A stretch of DNA of 64,000 bases, from assembly GCF_042477335.2 (NCBI RefSeq), contig NC_091254.1, positions 100,403,001 to 100,467,000 of the forward strand, read 5' to 3'. Of the stretch, positions 62,456 to 64,000 are shown in pieces. Positions within the stretch are counted from its first letter, which is position 1. Each line of letters begins with the position of its first letter. Source of the stretch: Ovis canadensis. Taxonomy: Eukaryota > Chordata > Mammalia > Artiodactyla > Bovidae. A program made the translations under genes and the position numbers. The notes beneath the pieces were generated by a model, which saw only the letters and a program-made list of their open reading frames with translations, was not told where the DNA came from and ran no database searches.

Positions 62456-62587
62456 TGGGAAAGAGTGTGATAGGCCACATAGGCCTCCCAGGCTCTTTCC
62501 CACTCTTCTCATTGGCCAGGCCGGTACTAGGAAAAGGACGTTCTGGTAACCCCATGGCAGTGACTGTGGGGACTTCACACACAGCCC

Positions 62588-63778
62588 AGGAGTGGTGGGA
62601 AAAGGTGAATGGTAGGAAAATGCGAGTGGTGGGCACAGGCGGGTGGTGGGCACAGGCGAGTGGTGGGCACAGGCGAGTGGTGGGCACAGGCGGGTGGTGG
62701 GCACAGGCGGGTGGTGGGTAACAGGTGTGGTGGGCACAGGCGAGTGGTGGGCACAGGCGAGTGGTAGATACAGCTGTGGTGGGCACAGGCGAGTGGTGGG
62801 CACAGGCGAGTGGTGGGAAAAGGCGAGTGGTAGGCACAGGCGAGTGGTGGGTACAGGCGTGGTGGGCACAGGCGAGTGGTGGGCACAGGTGTGGTGGGCA
62901 CAGGCGAGTGGTGGGCACAGGTGAGTGGTAGATACAGGTGTGGTGGGCACAGGCGAGTGGTGGGCACAGGCGAGTGGTGGGCACAGGTGTGGTGGGCACA
63001 GGCGAGTGGTGGGCACAGGTGAGTGGTTGGGCACAGGCGTGGTGGGCACAGGCGAGTGGTGGGCACAGGTGAGTGGTGGGAAAAGGTGAGTGGTGGGCAC
63101 AGGTGGGTGGTGGGTACAGGCGAGGTGGGCACAGGCGAGTGGTGGGCACAGGCGAGTGGTGGGCACAGGCGAGTGGTGGGCACAGGCGAGTGGTAGATAC
63201 AGGTGTGGTGGGCACAGGCGAGTGGTGGGCACAGGTGTGGTGGGCACAGGCAAGTGGTGGGCACAGGCGAGTGGTGGGCACAGGCGTGGTGGGCACAGGC
63301 GAGTGGTGGGCACAGGCAAGTGGTGGGCACAGGCGTGGTGGGCACAGGCGAGTGGTGGGCACAGGCGTGGTGGGCACAGGTATGGTGGGCACAGGCGAGT
63401 GGTGGGCACAGGCGTGGTGGGCACAGGCGTGGTGGGCACAGGTGAGTGGTGGGCACAGGCGAATGGTAGGCACAGGCGAGTGGTGGGCACAGGCGTGGTG
63501 GGCATAGGCGTCGTGGGCACAGGCGAGTGGTGGGTAGAGGCGAGTGGTGGGTAGAGGCGAGTGGTGGGCACAGGCAAGTGGTGGGCGCAGGCGAGTGGTG
63601 GGCAGAGGCGAGTGGTGGGCAGAGGCGAGTGGTGGGCACAGGCGAGTGGTGGGCACAGGTGTGGGCACAGGTGTGGTGGGCACAGGCGAGTGGTGGGCAC
63701 AGGCGAGTGGTGGGCACAGGCGAGTGGTGGGCACAGGCGAGTGGTGGGCACAGGCGAGTGGTGGGCACAGGTGAGTGT
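62588..63778 (+). repeat. G-rich minisatellite, 17/15-bp units, about 1.2 kb
   Basis: Dozens of units GTGGTGGGCACAGGCGA (17 bp) mixed with a 15-bp form lacking GA, plus a few variants. Because 17 and 15 are not multiples of 3 and the units lack stops, several frames stay open: 514, 477 and 397 codons on the minus strand. Confidence 0.97.
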
Positions 63779-64000
63779 GAGCCCTAGAGGAGCAGCACAG
63801 GATGCGCCCCCGAGCCTCACCGCCCCTCAGGCGGCCAGGGCTGCTGCTCCGCCCAGGCGCACACACAGCTCCTGCGGGGCTGGCTGGCCTCCTTGGCCGC
63901 AGAATCGCTTTTTCCTTCCCTGGCGTTTCTTTCCCACGTCCTGAAGCAGTTTCATTTCATTTCGTGTGCTTTGTCCAGTCATGTTTTCACCCCACCAGCT
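63779..64000. other. Window end, no exon found
   Basis: GC-rich start, then unique sequence. The UPF3A last exon (expected to begin DRPALQLYDPG-like) is not seen here. Confidence 0.5.

Noticed and set aside
62276-63820. 514-codon minus-strand ORF, the longest in the window (repeating [17 protein letters not shown]-like peptide)
   Set aside because: It is the translation of a 17/15-bp minisatellite plus L1 remnant; other frames are equally open, so openness carries no coding evidence.

Overview
This is eukaryotic, ruminant (bovid) genomic DNA on the + strand. It is full of BovB (RTE-class) LINE fragments, Bov-tA and BOV-A2 tRNA-derived SINEs, CHR-type SINEs and a ruminant class II ERV solo LTR, on a background of older mammalian repeats (MIR, L2, MER5A, MER20, MER2, MLT1, L1M). 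Protein-coding sequence lies in short exons with GT-AG introns. The gene order CDC16 then UPF3A matches human 13q34, which corresponds to cattle chromosome 12. Species within the Bovidae cannot be decided by eye.

Layout. 1-9040 is intergenic and dominated by three BovB fragments (two minus, one plus), SINEs and L1 remnants. 9040-9530 is a CpG-rich promoter containing CDC16 exon 1. CDC16 runs on the + strand from the ATG at 9249 to the TGA at 36329, with 18 coding exons totalling 1863 nt (620 codons plus stop) and a short 3'UTR with AATAAA at 36527. 36550-42000 is intergenic and repeat-rich. 42000-42620 is a second CpG-rich promoter with UPF3A exon 1 (ATG 42303). UPF3A exons 2-9 follow to 60593 (432 codons). 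The last exon, expected to carry the exon-junction-complex binding motif, was not found before 64000, so the gene is cut by the window edge.

Function. CDC16 (APC6) is a TPR scaffold subunit of the anaphase-promoting complex. UPF3A is a nonsense-mediated decay factor. They are neighbours, each with its own CpG promoter, and nothing here links them functionally. All exon joins keep frame and follow GT-AG, so both genes look intact as far as seen.

Non-coding structure worth attention: a 29-bp hairpin with one mismatch in UPF3A intron 7; a ~113-bp inverted repeat around a hAT-transposon nest in CDC16 intron 6; a solo LTR with a perfect 6-bp target duplication; a BovB inverted pair ending about 40 bp before UPF3A exon 2; an out-of-frame AUG with a better Kozak context inside UPF3A exon 1; and several minisatellites and a 1.45-kb CA array. 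I found no previously undescribed gene system. Repeat boundaries are by eye (roughly +/-10-30 bp) and old-repeat family names are from memory. Exon boundaries are base-exact from frame, splice sites and recall of the human proteins.
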